Source: Methylobacterium sp. FF17
GTDB lineage: Bacteria; Pseudomonadota; Alphaproteobacteria; Rhizobiales; Beijerinckiaceae
NCBI RefSeq assembly: GCF_025813715.1
Contig: NZ_CP107532.1
Span: 2,790,001 to 2,854,000 of the forward strand
DNA length: 64,000 bases
Reading direction: 5' to 3'
Part shown: one piece after another, positions 25,516-35,069 of the stretch
How positions within the stretch are numbered: the stretch's first letter is position 1
How the letters are laid out: each line of letters starts with the position of its first letter
Position numbers and translations under genes: made by a program
Notes under the pieces: model-generated
The model's database searches: none
Told to the model about the DNA's origin: nothing
Seen by the model: the letters and a program-made list of their open reading frames with translations, nothing else

Positions 25516-26106
25516 TCAGGCGGCCTCTTCCTGGATGTCGTCGGCCTCGGCTTCGCCTTCCGCCTCGGCTTCGCCCTTGGCGCGGCGCGGGGACTTGGCG
25601 AGGCTCTGCTCGATCAGCTTAAGCGCCTCGGTCTCGGTGACGCGGTTCACCGAGGAGATCTCGCGCACGATCCGGTCCAGGGCCGATTCGTAGAGCTGGC
25701 GCTCGCTGTAGGACTGCTCGGGCTGGGCCTCGGAGCGGAAGAGGTCGCGCACCACCTCGGTGACGGACAGCAAGTCCCCCGAGTTGATCTTGGCCTCGTA
25801 TTCCTGTGCACGACGCGACCACATGGTCCGCTTGACCCGGGCACGGCCGGTGAGCAGGTCGAGGGCCTTCTTCACCAGTTCGGGCTCAGCCAGCTTGCGC
25901 ATGCCGACGCTGTTGGCCTTCGCGGTGGGGACGCGCAGGACCATCTTGTCCTTTTCGAACGAGACGACGAACAGCTCGAGCTTGTAGCCGGCGATCTCCT
26001 GCTCCTCGATCGCCGTGATGCGACCGACGCCGTGGGCCGGGTACACGACCGCTTCGCCCGTCTTGAAGCCTTGGCGGCCTGCCGTCGTCTTCTTGGCTGT
26101 GGTCAT
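25516..26106 (-). CDS. carD: CarD-family transcriptional regulator
   Basis: This 196-residue protein starts with the CarD RNA-polymerase-interacting Tudor-like domain (FKTGEAVVYPAHGVGRITAI) and continues with the helical DNA-binding part (TGRARVKRTMWSRRAQEYEA, then LLSVTEVVRDLFRSE). CarD binds the beta subunit and stabilises open complexes, notably at ribosomal RNA promoters. The C-terminus is an acidic low-complexity tail (AEAEGEAEADDIQEE). It is a single transcription unit with its own terminator, and the fdxA-carD-rpoH order is typical of Hyphomicrobiales. Confidence 0.92.
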   Translation of the reverse strand: MTTAKKTTAGRQGFKTGEAVVYPAHGVGRITAIEEQEIAGYKLELFVVSFEKDKMVLRVPTAKANSVGMRKLAEPELVKKALDLLTGRARVKRTMWSRRAQEYEAKINSGDLLSVTEVVRDLFRSEAQPEQSYSERQLYESALDRIVREISSVNRVTETEALKLIEQSLAKSPRRAKGEAEAEGEAEADDIQEEAA

Positions 26107-26320
26107 GCGAGAAGCGCCTCCAGAACATCACGCGGCCTTGCACGCCGCGCCGAACCCTGTAATCCGGGGTGGGTCACCCGGCTCCAGCCCCTTGTCCGAA
26201 GGGTTAGCATCTCAGACGCCAACCTGTCGGTTCCCGGGCACGCCAACGCGTCGCGCAACGAGGGACCGGTCACCGAAGGCGTAAACGCCTTCAGCGATCG
26301 ATCGCATGCGACTCCGATGC

Positions 26321-26509
26321 TCAACCGAAGTTTGAGGCCCATCGTTTGATGGCAGGAGACCGCACGTCGGGCACGAACGACGGCAGGCCCTTCTCATAGC
26401 ACAAAGACACCGCCGAATCAAAGGATTGCCGGCACGCCGGAGCGTCGCGGGCCCCGCGTCGGGCGCGCTCCACAGCGTCTTCCCACAGCGTCTTGGCGAG
26501 GAACGTCAC
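26321..26509 (-). CDS. Possible small protein downstream of fdxA (62 aa)
   Basis: A frame starting GTG at 26509 encodes TFLAKTLWEDAVERARRGAR and ends IKRWASNFG. The composition is that of a soluble helical protein and it lies 28 bases after fdxA on the same strand. There is no ribosome site and no recognised family, so it may be a remnant. Otherwise the interval 26107-26537 holds only the carD leader. Confidence 0.3.
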   Translation of the reverse strand: MTFLAKTLWEDAVERARRGARDAPACRQSFDSAVSLCYEKGLPSFVPDVRSPAIKRWASNFG

Positions 26510-26537
26510 CGCCGGCTCATGCGGCCGGCGGCGGCAA

Positions 26538-26876
26538 TCAGTCGCCGGTGCCGGGATTGGCGGAGAAATGTGCCTCGAACTTGCCGGCGACGCCATCCCA
26601 CGTCTTCGCGTCGGCGGGCGCATCCTTCTTCTGGGTGATGTTCGGCCAGGTCCGGGCGAAATCGGCATTCACCTTGAGCCAGCTCTCGAGGCTCGGCTCG
26701 GTGTCGGGCTTGATCGCCTCGGCTGGGCATTCCGGCTCGCAGACGCCGCAATCGATGCACTCGTCCGGGTGGATGACGAGCATGTTCTCGCCTTCGTAGA
26801 AGCAGTCCACCGGACAGACCTCGACGCAGTCCATGTACTTGCACTTGATGCAGTTGTCGGTGACGACGTAGGTCAT
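26538..26876 (-). CDS. fdxA: 7Fe ferredoxin FdxA
   Basis: This 112-residue ferredoxin has the [3Fe-4S]/[4Fe-4S] cysteine pattern: [17 protein letters not shown] near the N-terminus and [12 protein letters not shown] at about 40-51, followed by the long C-terminal extension typical of FdxA. It carries electrons in the cytoplasm; the partner is unknown. ATG at 26876 gives the family start [14 protein letters not shown]. It lies between the S4 gene and carD. Confidence 0.93.
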   Translation of the reverse strand: MTYVVTDNCIKCKYMDCVEVCPVDCFYEGENMLVIHPDECIDCGVCEPECPAEAIKPDTEPSLESWLKVNADFARTWPNITQKKDAPADAKTWDGVAGKFEAHFSANPGTGD

Positions 26877-27110
26877 GGGGCCTTCAGTCCTCGATCCGGT
26901 GATCGCCGGAAGCGTCCGGTGCCGGATCCGTTTACGCTTCGTGAAACTGGGGTCGAACGGGTCGGGCCGGGGCCCGCCTCCTGAAGGCGCTGGCTCTAGC
27001 CCCTGTCCGAGGGGCTGACAAGCGCGTCCGGGGTCGCGCCCGTGGCATCGGGCCACGGCGGCCCGCCGGTGTCGCGCCGGGGACACGGGGATCCGGTGGG
27101 ATTCGCCCCG

Positions 27111-27386
27111 CTACCCGGTCGCGTCGTCCACCACCTCGTAGAGCGCCTGGGCCTCCGGGGCCGGCCCCCGGCGTTCGCCGAGATCCCGCACCCGCGCGAT
27201 CACCGTCGCGTGGGCCGCCGCCACGGTGACGACGTCGCCGAGACCGACCGCCGTCGCCGCAGCCTCGGCCCGCTTCCCGTTCACCCGGACATAGCCGTCG
27301 GCCACCAAGCGGGCGGCCAGCGACCGGGTCCGCGCGAAGCGCGCGAACCACAACCATTTGTCGAGACGCTGGCGCCCCGGCTTCAT
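27111..27386 (-). CDS. S4-domain RNA-binding protein (Hsp15/HslR-like)
   Basis: This 91-residue protein begins RQRLDKWLWFARFARTRSLA and continues VADGYVRVNGKRAEAAATAV, a canonical S4 domain. Hsp15 binds free 50S subunits carrying nascent chains and helps recycle them. It starts seven bases after the SUV3-like helicase stop, so the two are probably co-transcribed. The family call is firm; heat induction is plausible next to rpoH but not shown. Confidence 0.85.
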   Translation of the reverse strand: MKPGRQRLDKWLWFARFARTRSLAARLVADGYVRVNGKRAEAAATAVGLGDVVTVAAAHATVIARVRDLGERRGPAPEAQALYEVVDDATG

Positions 27387-27392
27387 CGCGCC

Positions 27393-30300
27393 TCAGCGCT
27401 TGCGGTCATTGCCCGCTTCCAGCTGCGCCTTCAGGGCCGCGAGCTTCGCGAAGGGCGAATCCGGGTCCGGTGCGCGCTCGCGGCGCTGCGGACGCGGCTC
27501 GTCGCGCGGTGCGGCCCGGGGCTCGTCGCGGCGCTCGGGGCGCGTCCGGCCCGGCTCGAAACGCTCGCGGCGCTGGGGCCGGCCACTCTCGGGACGTCCC
27601 TCGCCGGGACCACTCCGGCGGCCGCCCTCCGGACGGTCCCCACGCGGCCGCTCGCGATTCTCGGCGCCGGCGGCCTGTCCGCCCTGGCGGCGCTGGTCCG
27701 GCCGTCCTTCGCCCGGCGCCCGGTTGGGAGCCGCGCCGTCGCGGCCGGCGCCGCGGGGGCGATTCTGCCGGGGATTGACATGGCGCTGCTGACGCTGCAG
27801 GCGCCAGACCTCGACGGGCGGAGCCTCGGTGGTCTCGGTCGCGGCCTCGGCGGCAGGGGCTTCCGGGGACTCGACAGGGGCGTCCGTGGCCTCGGCAGAT
27901 GCGTCCGTGGATTCCACGGAGGCTTCGGTCGCCTCGACGGCCGGGGATTCCGGCTCGGCGGCCGCTTCCTCTGCCGGGGCGGCCTCGACGGTCTCCGCAG
28001 GCGCCGTCTCGACGATCTCCGCAGGCGCGGCTTCCTGGGAGGACGCCTCCTCTGCAGGATGCTCGGCCGCATCCGCGAGCGCGGCGATGTCGGCGACCGG
28101 CACCGGTGCCGCATCCTCGCTCGCCGGCGTCTCGGCTTCGGCAGCCGGCGCCTCGGGCTCCGCGACAGCCTCGTCCTGTGCCTCGGCGATGGCGTCCGGA
28201 GCCGTGGCGGCGCCGGAATCCTCCGTCGAGCCGGGCTCGATGGCGGCCGGCGCGTCGCTGGCCTCGGACGCCGGGGCTTCCGCCTCGGCCGTGGCCTCGC
28301 CGGGCACCGATTCGTCCGCGGCCGTCTCGGAGGCGGCGGTCGCCGGGGTCACGGGGCGAGTCGACGCCGCCGGCAGCAGCGGTACGGTGATGGCCGGGCC
28401 CGGACGGGTCTCGGGAGCGTAGCCCAGCGACTTCAGGATGGAGGCGAAATCCTCGCCCGAGCAGCCGACCAGGGAGGTCATGCCGACCGTCGCCACGAAG
28501 GCGTCGCCATCGGCCGCGCCCACCGGTGCCTCGCCCGGCGTCGTGCCGGGCCGGTACGCGATGGCGGGGCGGATGAGGTCGGCGAGACGCTCCAGGATGT
28601 CGACGCGCACGGCCCGCTCGCCGCAGACGCGGAAGCCGGCGGCGCGGTAGAGCCCCTTGGCGATCTCGGTATCCACCTTGATCGAGGTGCGGCCGGAGCT
28701 CGCCAGGTGCGCGATCTCGTCGAGGCCGCGCTGGTCGAGGCCGCCGTTCTTGAGGGCCCAGAGCTGTGCCGCGAGGGTGCGCGGCGCCGGCTTCAGCAGG
28801 GCGGGCAGGAAGATGTGGTAGGCGCCGAAGCGCACGCCGTGGCGGCGCAGGGCTCCGCGTCCCTCCTGGTCGAGGGTGCGCATCTCCTGCATCACCTTAG
28901 CGCGCTCCAGCACGCCGAGGGATTCCACCACCTGGTAGCCGATGCCCTTGGCGAGCCCCGTCAGGTCGGCGGCGGTCTCGATCTCCATCAGCGGGCCGAG
29001 CAGCCGGACCACGGTGGCCTTGAGCCAGGCCACCAGGCGCGCCTCGACCTTGTCGCGGGCGGGACCGGTGAGCTGCTCGTCGGCGAGCAGGCGCACATGC
29101 GGCTCGAACAGCTTGTCGCCGGGCGTCAGCTTGGCGACCGGGTCGCCGGTCCAGCGGATGACGCCGTCGTGGCTGAGCACGAGGGAGGCGTCGGGCGCCG
29201 CGGCGAACCGCTCGGCCCGTGCCTCGATCTCGCCCCCGAGCGCCTTCTCGGCCGCGCTGCGCAGGGTCTTGGCCTCATGCCCTTCCGCACCGGGATCCGG
29301 AACGAACTGGAAGCCATGCAGGTGGCCGACATGCTGGCCCTCGACGGTGACGTCCCCGCCGGCGGTGATCTCAGCTTCCAACATCGTGTTCTCTCTCAGG
29401 CGCCGCATCAGGACGCTGGTGCGCCGATCGACGAAACGGCTCGCGAGGCGTTCGTGCAGGGCGTCGGACAACCTGTCCTCTACCCGACGCGTCTCGGCCT
29501 GCCAATGCACCGGATCGATGAGCCAATCCGGCCGGTTCGCCACGAAGGTCCAGGTGCGCCCCTGTGCGATGCGCTGGGAGAGGGCGTCGATGTCCCCGTC
29601 CGTGCGGTCGATCATGGCGACATGCTTGGCGAACCAGTCGTTCGGAATGCGCCCCGCCATGCCGCGCATGAGGAAGCGGTAGAGCTGCGCCACGAGGTCC
29701 GCATGGGTCTGGGGATGGACCTTGCGGTAGTCCGGCACGCCGCAGACGTCCCAGAGGCGGCGGACATGGGCCGGGCTGTTGGCGAGATCGCGGATGTCGT
29801 CCTCGCGCATCAGGATCTCGAGGGCCGACTGGTCCTCGCCCATGGGCGCGCGGGTGAGGCCCTTTTCGCGGGGATGTTCGTCCAGGCTCTCCTGGAGCCG
29901 CTTCAGCGAGCCGAAATCGAGGTCCGGGTTGCGCCATTGCAGCACCCGCAGGGGCTCGAAATCGTGATTCTCCAGGGCCTCGATCATCTCGGGCTCGAAG
30001 GGCGAGCAGCGCCCGGTGGAGCCGAAGGTCCCGTCCGAGAGGTGGCGCCCGGCGCGGCCCGCGATCTGGCCCATCTCGGGGGGCGTCAGCTTGCGGAAGC
30101 GGGTGCCGTCGTATTTCCAGTTCGCCGCGAAGGCGACGTGGTCGACGTCGAGGTTCAGGCCCATGCCGACCGCGTCGGTGGCGATGAGGTAGTCGACGTC
30201 CCCCGACTGGTAGAGCTCCACCTGCGCGTTGCGGGTGCGCGGCGAGAGCGCGCCGAGCACCACCGCCGCGCCGCCGCGCTGGCGGCGGATCAGCTCGGCG

Positions 30301-30860
30301 ATCGCGTAGACCTCCTCGGCCGAGAAGGCCACGATGGCGGTGCGCCGGGGCAGGCGCCCGAGCTTCTTCTCGCCCGCGAAGGTGAGCTGGGAGAGGCGGG
30401 GGCGGGTCGTGGTGTGCACGCCGGGGATCAGCGACTGCACCAGGGGCAGCATGGTGGAGGAGCCGATGAGCAGCGTCTCCTCGCGCCCGCGCTGGTGCAG
30501 CAGGCGGTCCGTGAAGACGTGGCCCCGGTCCATGTCGGCGGCGAGCTGAATCTCGTCGATGGCGACGTAGGCCACGTCGAGGTCGCGGGGCATCGCCTCG
30601 ATGGTCGAGATCCAGTAGCGCGGCCGGTCCGGCTTGATCTTCTCCTCGCCGGTGACGAGGGCGACCTTGTCGGCCCCGACCTTGGCGACGACGCGCAGGT
30701 AGACCTCCCGCGCCAGCAGCCGCAGGGGCAGCCCGATCATCCCGGTCGGGTGGGCGAGCATGCGCTCGATCGCGAGATGGGTCTTGCCGGTATTGGTCGG
30801 CCCGAGCACCGCCGTGACGCCGCGTGCGCGGGCCTGCGGGGAGAGGGAGGGACGAATCAT
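27393..30860 (-). CDS. SUV3-like DEAD/DEAH-box helicase with long Ala/Glu-rich tail
   Basis: This 1155-residue protein has superfamily 2 motifs at its N-terminus: GPTNTGKT (Walker A, residues 20-27), IDEIQ as motif II, SATxx replaced by GSSTM, and QIAGRAGRH as motif VI. This is the mitochondrial SUV3/mgpS-12 type of RNA helicase found in Hyphomicrobiales. Residues about 850-1060 are a repetitive Ala/Glu/Pro region (EAPAAEAETPASEDAAP) and the last 100 residues are Arg/Gly-rich, probably RNA-binding. The likely role is RNA unwinding in decay or ribosome assembly. The order helicase, S4 protein, fdxA is conserved in the order. Confidence 0.85.
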   Translation of the reverse strand: MIRPSLSPQARARGVTAVLGPTNTGKTHLAIERMLAHPTGMIGLPLRLLAREVYLRVVAKVGADKVALVTGEEKIKPDRPRYWISTIEAMPRDLDVAYVAIDEIQLAADMDRGHVFTDRLLHQRGREETLLIGSSTMLPLVQSLIPGVHTTTRPRLSQLTFAGEKKLGRLPRRTAIVAFSAEEVYAIAELIRRQRGGAAVVLGALSPRTRNAQVELYQSGDVDYLIATDAVGMGLNLDVDHVAFAANWKYDGTRFRKLTPPEMGQIAGRAGRHLSDGTFGSTGRCSPFEPEMIEALENHDFEPLRVLQWRNPDLDFGSLKRLQESLDEHPREKGLTRAPMGEDQSALEILMREDDIRDLANSPAHVRRLWDVCGVPDYRKVHPQTHADLVAQLYRFLMRGMAGRIPNDWFAKHVAMIDRTDGDIDALSQRIAQGRTWTFVANRPDWLIDPVHWQAETRRVEDRLSDALHERLASRFVDRRTSVLMRRLRENTMLEAEITAGGDVTVEGQHVGHLHGFQFVPDPGAEGHEAKTLRSAAEKALGGEIEARAERFAAAPDASLVLSHDGVIRWTGDPVAKLTPGDKLFEPHVRLLADEQLTGPARDKVEARLVAWLKATVVRLLGPLMEIETAADLTGLAKGIGYQVVESLGVLERAKVMQEMRTLDQEGRGALRRHGVRFGAYHIFLPALLKPAPRTLAAQLWALKNGGLDQRGLDEIAHLASSGRTSIKVDTEIAKGLYRAAGFRVCGERAVRVDILERLADLIRPAIAYRPGTTPGEAPVGAADGDAFVATVGMTSLVGCSGEDFASILKSLGYAPETRPGPAITVPLLPAASTRPVTPATAASETAADESVPGEATAEAEAPASEASDAPAAIEPGSTEDSGAATAPDAIAEAQDEAVAEPEAPAAEAETPASEDAAPVPVADIAALADAAEHPAEEASSQEAAPAEIVETAPAETVEAAPAEEAAAEPESPAVEATEASVESTDASAEATDAPVESPEAPAAEAATETTEAPPVEVWRLQRQQRHVNPRQNRPRGAGRDGAAPNRAPGEGRPDQRRQGGQAAGAENRERPRGDRPEGGRRSGPGEGRPESGRPQRRERFEPGRTRPERRDEPRAAPRDEPRPQRRERAPDPDSPFAKLAALKAQLEAGNDRKR

Positions 30861-30929
30861 GGGTGAGGGGCGGTCCCTTCGGCGAGGCCGGCAGGTTTTG
30901 ACGGAGCTTGGAGCGCCGCCGCGCCACCC

Positions 30930-31286
30930 TCAGGGGTCGCGACGCCGTGGCGGCCGGTCCTCATATGGGACGCCCAGGCCCCGCCTGCCATCCCGTGGCG
31001 GCATGAGAGCCCCGCCCGCATCGGGATAGATTCCGATCTCCAGCGGCGTCCCGAGGCCCTGTGGTGCGACATCGGCGCAGAGCGTGTCCGGCACGGCGGT
31101 CAGGGGTCCGCGTCGCGGGGGACGATTCTCGATGACCTGCGCCGAGGAATAGGCGTCGCCGCCGCAATCGGGTCCGGTCGCGAGCGAGGATTGCGCCCCC
31201 GCGGGCAGGCCCGCCAGCGCGGCACCGGTCAGTGACAGGGCTGCCAGCAGCAGGAAGCGGGTCGGTCGCGGGCGGTGCGGGCTCAC
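30930..31286 (-). CDS. Small exported hypothetical protein (118 aa)
   Basis: The N-terminus TRFLLLAALSLTGAALAGLP followed by AGAQSS is a clear Sec signal peptide with cleavage near AGA-QS. The mature part has two cysteines (DCGGDAYSS and DTLCADVAP) that could form a disulfide, and a basic proline-rich tail. Its GTG start at 31286 overlaps the stop of the DUF3108 gene, so the two are coupled. It is probably a periplasmic partner of that protein; the function is unknown. Confidence 0.6.
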   Translation of the reverse strand: MSPHRPRPTRFLLLAALSLTGAALAGLPAGAQSSLATGPDCGGDAYSSAQVIENRPPRRGPLTAVPDTLCADVAPQGLGTPLEIGIYPDAGGALMPPRDGRRGLGVPYEDRPPRRRDP

Positions 31287-32218
31287 TGGACCAGGCTGGC
31301 TTGGGTGGCGGTGCCCTCCGAGGCCGAGGCGGTGCTCCCGCCCGCCGTACCGCCGGCCCGCGTCCAGCGCGTCGCCTCGATGATGTTGGTCCCCACCGTG
31401 GTCCGCACGGCGATGCGGACCGGAAGCAGCACCCGCGTGCCCTCCACGGGCGCGAGCCAGACCGACATCTCGCGGTTGTCCTCCATGAACTTCACGCCCG
31501 GCCGGTCCGGACGGTGCCCGGCGATCGGGGTATAGCGCGCCTGGCAGACGAGGACCGGGCCGCTGTAGCCGGGCTTGGCCACGCTGCGCGTCTCGCCGTA
31601 GCTCAGGATGACGTCGAACCGGGTGGCGCCGTCGAAGATCGGCAGCGTGCGGTTGCAATTGGCCGGGTCCATCGGGTCGCCGCGTCCGACCACCGGCATC
31701 ACGAGGGCGCTCGCCGGATCGATCACCCCGCGCTTGTTGGCGGCGGTGATCGGCACCCGGTCGCCGAGATCGATCAGCGGCGGGGTGATCTCGGCCTGGG
31801 TGACGGTGCCGCGCGCCAGGGCCATGCGCACCGCGATCCCGGAATTCGACGTCTTGGTGGCGATCGCGAAGGTGCTGGGCTGGGGCGCCGCGCCGACCGA
31901 GCCGGCGGCGCGCGCCGAGCCCATGCCGCCGGTGACGACGCCGGCGAGCCCGGTCAGGCGCGCCGAGACGTCCATGCGGTAGCCCGAGCCCTCGAAGGCG
32001 CCGGAGACCTGTGCCGCGCCGATGGTGAGGCCGGCCAGGGCGATCTCGTAATCCACCGTGACCGTGGAAGCCTCCGCCCGCGCCTTCGGACGCGCCTGGG
32101 CCTCGGGGGCCGGCAGGGCGGCGAAGGCCAGCAGGCCGGCGCCGGAGACGCATAGGGTGAAGCGCTTGCAGGCGAGGAAGCGCTGGAGAGTGAGGGAGCG
32201 CTTGGCGCGGTCGCGCAT
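31283..32218 (-). CDS. DUF3108 exported protein
   Basis: This 311-residue protein has a signal segment (FTLCVSGAGLLAFAALPAPE then AQARP) followed by a beta-rich domain: VTVDYEIALAGLTIGAAQVS and, near the end, FMEDNREMSVWLAPVEGTRV. This is the DUF3108 pattern, an envelope protein family of unknown function. ATG at 32218 (MRDRAKRSLTLQRFL) is chosen; the open frame extends upstream but without signal character. It is divergent from rpmB, an arrangement common in this order. Confidence 0.75.
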   Translation of the reverse strand: MRDRAKRSLTLQRFLACKRFTLCVSGAGLLAFAALPAPEAQARPKARAEASTVTVDYEIALAGLTIGAAQVSGAFEGSGYRMDVSARLTGLAGVVTGGMGSARAAGSVGAAPQPSTFAIATKTSNSGIAVRMALARGTVTQAEITPPLIDLGDRVPITAANKRGVIDPASALVMPVVGRGDPMDPANCNRTLPIFDGATRFDVILSYGETRSVAKPGYSGPVLVCQARYTPIAGHRPDRPGVKFMEDNREMSVWLAPVEGTRVLLPVRIAVRTTVGTNIIEATRWTRAGGTAGGSTASASEGTATQASLVQ

Positions 32219-32370
32219 GGCAGGGTACTCGGGGTTGACGGTGTGCCCGCAGCCGAACGGGCCGGGAGCATCGTTCCGGCATCGTCCGCCCTCATGGTTA
32301 ACACATCGTTGGGGCGGCGGAAGACGGGCCCCCGGAGGCGCGGGGCGGACGCAAAAAATCGCCCCCCACC

Positions 32371-32399
32371 TTGACGTCACCGGCCCCACTCCCCTATAG
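32371..32399 (+). promoter_or_regulatory. Predicted rpmB promoter
   Basis: TTGACG (32371-32376) and CTATAG (32394-32399) are separated by 17 bp, a strong sigma70-type match about 125 bases before the rpmB start. The remainder of the interval 32219-32522 shows no other feature apart from the leader of the divergent gene. Confidence 0.65.
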
Positions 32400-32522
32400 G
32401 CTCGCGCCTTCAATGAGAACGCCGCTCCACCGGACCTGGCGTGCGAGAGACCGTTCGGCCACCCTGCGGCCGGGTTTCCCGCCAGTCGGTCGGACACGCG
32501 GAACGAGACGGGAATTAAAACA

Positions 32523-32828
32523 ATGTCGCGCCGTTGCGAACTCACGGGCAAAGCCGTGCAGACCGGCCACCTCGTGAGCCACTCGAACCGCAAGACCAAG
32601 TGCCGGTTCCTGCCGAACCTGTGCCAGGTCACCCTGCAGTCCGACGCCCTCAAGCGCCGCGTGCGCCTGCGGGTGACGGCGCACGCCCTGCGCTCCGTCG
32701 AGCACCGTGGCGGCCTCGACGCCTTCCTCATCAAGGCGCGCGAGATCGAGCTGTCGCAGACGGCCCGCCTCCTCAAGCGCGAGCTTCACAAGAAGCTCAG
32801 CGAAGTCGAGACCCCCGTCGCCGCCTGA
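32523..32828 (+). CDS. rpmB: 50S ribosomal protein L28
   Basis: This 101-residue protein starts [20 protein letters not shown] and continues [12 protein letters not shown], the L28 signature. The length is the longer form typical of alphaproteobacteria. It is a component of the large ribosomal subunit. A stem-loop (CCGGCGGG-AGA-CCCGCCGG, 32846-32864) follows the stop and may end the transcript, although it lacks a T-run. Confidence 0.95.
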   Translation: MSRRCELTGKAVQTGHLVSHSNRKTKCRFLPNLCQVTLQSDALKRRVRLRVTAHALRSVEHRGGLDAFLIKAREIELSQTARLLKRELHKKLSEVETPVAA

Positions 32829-32961
32829 GGCTTCGCAGGGCCGGACCGGCGGGAGACCCGCCGGCCTCCACGCCCGCTGAACCCTGTCACCGTTCCCGAA
32901 CGGCCGCCGCACGCCCGAGCGCGTACGGTGGCCGTTCGCGTTGGAGCACCGGCTCGCCCCG

Positions 32962-33891
32962 ATGACCGTCTTTGCCCTCGTCGCCCCGATCTTCGGCCTG
33001 ATCCTCGTGGGCTGGGTCGCGGCCCTGGCCGGCTTCCTGTCCGAGAAGGTCAGCGACGGCCTCTCCGAGTACGTGTTCTCCATCGCGGTGCCGGCGCTCA
33101 TCATCGCGACCCTGACCCGGCCCGGCCTGACGGGGGAGATCACGCCGTCCTACTGGTTCAGCTACTTCGGCGGCGCGGCCCTGTCCTGGCTGATCGGGTC
33201 GCTGATCGCCTTCCGCCGGGAGGGCGTCGAGCGGCGCGGCGCGATCCTGCACGGCTTCGCCGCGAGCCAGTCGAACACCGTCTTCATCGGCGTGCCGATG
33301 ATTCTCCAGGCCTACGGGGAGGAGGGGGCTTTCCCGCTCTTCATGCTGCTCGCGGTGCACCTGCCGCTGATGATGGGCTGCGCCACCTTCCTGATCGAGG
33401 CCGACGGCCAGACATCGATCCTGCGCCGCCTGCGCGGCCTCGCGCTGGTGCTGCTGCGCAACCCGATCTTTCTGGCGCTGATCGTCGGCCTGTGCCTCAA
33501 GGGCGTCGACGTCGCCCCCACCGGCATGGTCAAGGCGCTGATCGATTCGCTGGCCGGCACCGCCTCCACCTGCGCCCTGATCGCCCTGGGTGCCGGCCTC
33601 GTGCGCTACCGCGTCCTCCACGACCTGCCGAGCGCCATGGTGGTGACGGTGCTCAAGATCGGGCTCCATCCCCTGGCGGTCTGGGTGCTGGCCTTCCACG
33701 TCTTCACCATGCCCCCGGCCTATGCGGGCGTCGCCACCCTGTTCGCGGCCATGCCGGTGGGCATCAACGCCTATCTGCTGGCGGCGCGCTACAAGACCGA
33801 GACGGGGGTGGTGGCCGCCGCCGTGATGCTCTCCACCCTGCTCGCCACCCTTACGACCGTCGCCTGGCTCATGCTCCTCGGCCACGCCTGA
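32962..33891 (+). CDS. AEC (auxin efflux carrier) family transporter
   Basis: This 309-residue membrane protein has about ten hydrophobic segments, starting [20 protein letters not shown] and containing [20 protein letters not shown], the conserved asparagine-rich region of AEC carriers, and a final segment ending [15 protein letters not shown] proteins export or exchange small organic anions across the inner membrane. The substrate cannot be read from sequence. ATG at 32962 is the natural family start. The downstream DUF1348-TetR unit begins within 80 bases but has its own promoter. Confidence 0.85.
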   Translation: MTVFALVAPIFGLILVGWVAALAGFLSEKVSDGLSEYVFSIAVPALIIATLTRPGLTGEITPSYWFSYFGGAALSWLIGSLIAFRREGVERRGAILHGFAASQSNTVFIGVPMILQAYGEEGAFPLFMLLAVHLPLMMGCATFLIEADGQTSILRRLRGLALVLLRNPIFLALIVGLCLKGVDVAPTGMVKALIDSLAGTASTCALIALGAGLVRYRVLHDLPSAMVVTVLKIGLHPLAVWVLAFHVFTMPPAYAGVATLFAAMPVGINAYLLAARYKTETGVVAAAVMLSTLLATLTTVAWLMLLGHA

Positions 33892-33895
33892 CGGC

Positions 33896-33932
33896 TTGAC
33901 CGGCGCCGGACAGATTTGTACCGATCGGTACA
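33896..33932 (+). promoter_or_regulatory. Promoter and 16-bp palindromic TetR operator
   Basis: The perfect palindrome TGTACCGATCGGTACA (33917-33932) lies 42 bases before the DUF1348 gene. TTGACC at 33896-33901 with a 17-bp spacer places a -10 (TACCGA) inside the palindrome. This is the expected layout of a TetR-type operator, and the TetR gene is second in the same unit, so negative autoregulation is likely. Confidence 0.7.
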
Positions 33933-33973
33933 GGATCGGGATCGCCCGGTCCGTCCATCGAGGAACCGCGCCG

Positions 33974-34462
33974 ATGTCCCACCCGACCGCCGCCGAGGCA
34001 CGGCCGCCGCTGCCGCCCTTCACCCGCGAGACCGCGATCCAGAAGGTCCGCGCGGCGGAGAACGGCTGGAACGGGTGCAACCCGGAGGCGGTGGCACTGG
34101 CCTACACCGCCGACAGCCGCTGGCGGAACCGGGCCGAGTTCTTCAGCGGACGCCCCGCCATCGTGGCGTTCCTGACCCGGAAATGGGCGCGCGAGCACGA
34201 GTACCGCCTCATCAAGGAGATCTGGGCCTTCGCCGAGGACCGGATCGCCGTGCGCTTCGCCTACGAGTTCCACGACGAATCGGGTCAGTGGTTCCGGGCC
34301 TACGGCAACGAGAACTGGGCCTTCGACGCCAATGGCCTGATGCGCGAGCGGCACGCCAGCATCAACGACCTCGCCATCCCGGAGGCCGAGCGCAAGTTCC
34401 ACTGGGACCGCGCGGCGCCGCGCCCGGCGGACCATCCGTGCCTCACGGAGCTCGGGCTCTAG
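33974..34462 (+). CDS. DUF1348 (NTF2-like) family protein
   Basis: This 162-residue protein matches the DUF1348 pattern throughout ([33 protein letters not shown], then [20 protein letters not shown]), a single NTF2-like cone fold with an internal pocket. The biochemical role is not established; family members are often paired with TetR regulators. ATG at 33974 has GAGGAA eight bases upstream. It is followed after eight bases by the TetR gene. Confidence 0.85.
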   Translation: MSHPTAAEARPPLPPFTRETAIQKVRAAENGWNGCNPEAVALAYTADSRWRNRAEFFSGRPAIVAFLTRKWAREHEYRLIKEIWAFAEDRIAVRFAYEFHDESGQWFRAYGNENWAFDANGLMRERHASINDLAIPEAERKFHWDRAAPRPADHPCLTELGL

Positions 34463-34470
34463 GGCGTCCG

Positions 34471-35049
34471 GTGGCGAAGACCGGGGGGGCGCGCGAAGCG
34501 GCCATCCCCGTGCTCGCGGAGGTGTTTCGCGCCTGCGGCTACGACGGCGCGAGCCTCGCTCTCCTGGGCGCCCGCGCGGGGCTCGGCAAGGGCAGCCTCT
34601 ACCACGCCTTCCCGGGGGGCAAGGCCGAGATGGCCGAGGCGGTCATCGCCGCCATCGAGACCTGGTTCGAGACCCGGATCTACGCGCCGCTCCGGGACGA
34701 TCCCGATCCCCGCGCCGCGATCCGCCGGATGCTGTCCGAAACCGACGCCTACTTCCGCTCCGGGGGGCGGGCCTGCCTCGTCGGCGCCTTCGCGCTGACG
34801 GACGGGCGCGACCGCTTCGCCGAGCGCATCCGGGACTACTTCGCCGCCTGGCGCGACGCCCTGGCGGAGGCGCTGCGACGCATGGGTCACGATGCCGGCG
34901 AGGCCCTCGACCTCGCCGAGGAGACGGTGGCGGCCATCCAGGGCGGCCTCGTGCTGGCGCGGGCCCTCGACGAGCCGGCGGCCTTCGGCCGGATGCTGGC
35001 GCGGCTCGCGGTGCGCCTCATCCCCGAAGAGCCGGAATGGGACCGGTAG
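34471..35049 (+). CDS. TetR/AcrR-family transcriptional regulator
   Basis: This 192-residue protein has the TetR helix-turn-helix at the N-terminus (VFRACGYDGASLALLGARAG, then LGKGSLYHAFPGGKAEMAEA) and an all-helical ligand domain behind it. It probably represses its own operon through the palindrome at 33917-33932 and releases it on binding a small electrophile or hydrophobic ligand; the inducer is unknown. The GTG start at 34471 follows the DUF1348 stop by eight bases. Confidence 0.85.
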   Translation: MAKTGGAREAAIPVLAEVFRACGYDGASLALLGARAGLGKGSLYHAFPGGKAEMAEAVIAAIETWFETRIYAPLRDDPDPRAAIRRMLSETDAYFRSGGRACLVGAFALTDGRDRFAERIRDYFAAWRDALAEALRRMGHDAGEALDLAEETVAAIQGGLVLARALDEPAAFGRMLARLAVRLIPEEPEWDR

Positions 35050-35069
35050 GCCCCGTTCCGGCCGATCGC

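Noticed and set aside
27042..30866. A plus-strand frame of over 1,200 codons antisense to the SUV3-like helicase
   Set aside because: It is a mirror of high-GC coding on the other strand; the minus-strand frame contains all helicase motifs.
32846..32864. Strong rho-independent terminator after rpmB
   Set aside because: The stem is good but no T-run follows, so it is only mentioned under rpmB.
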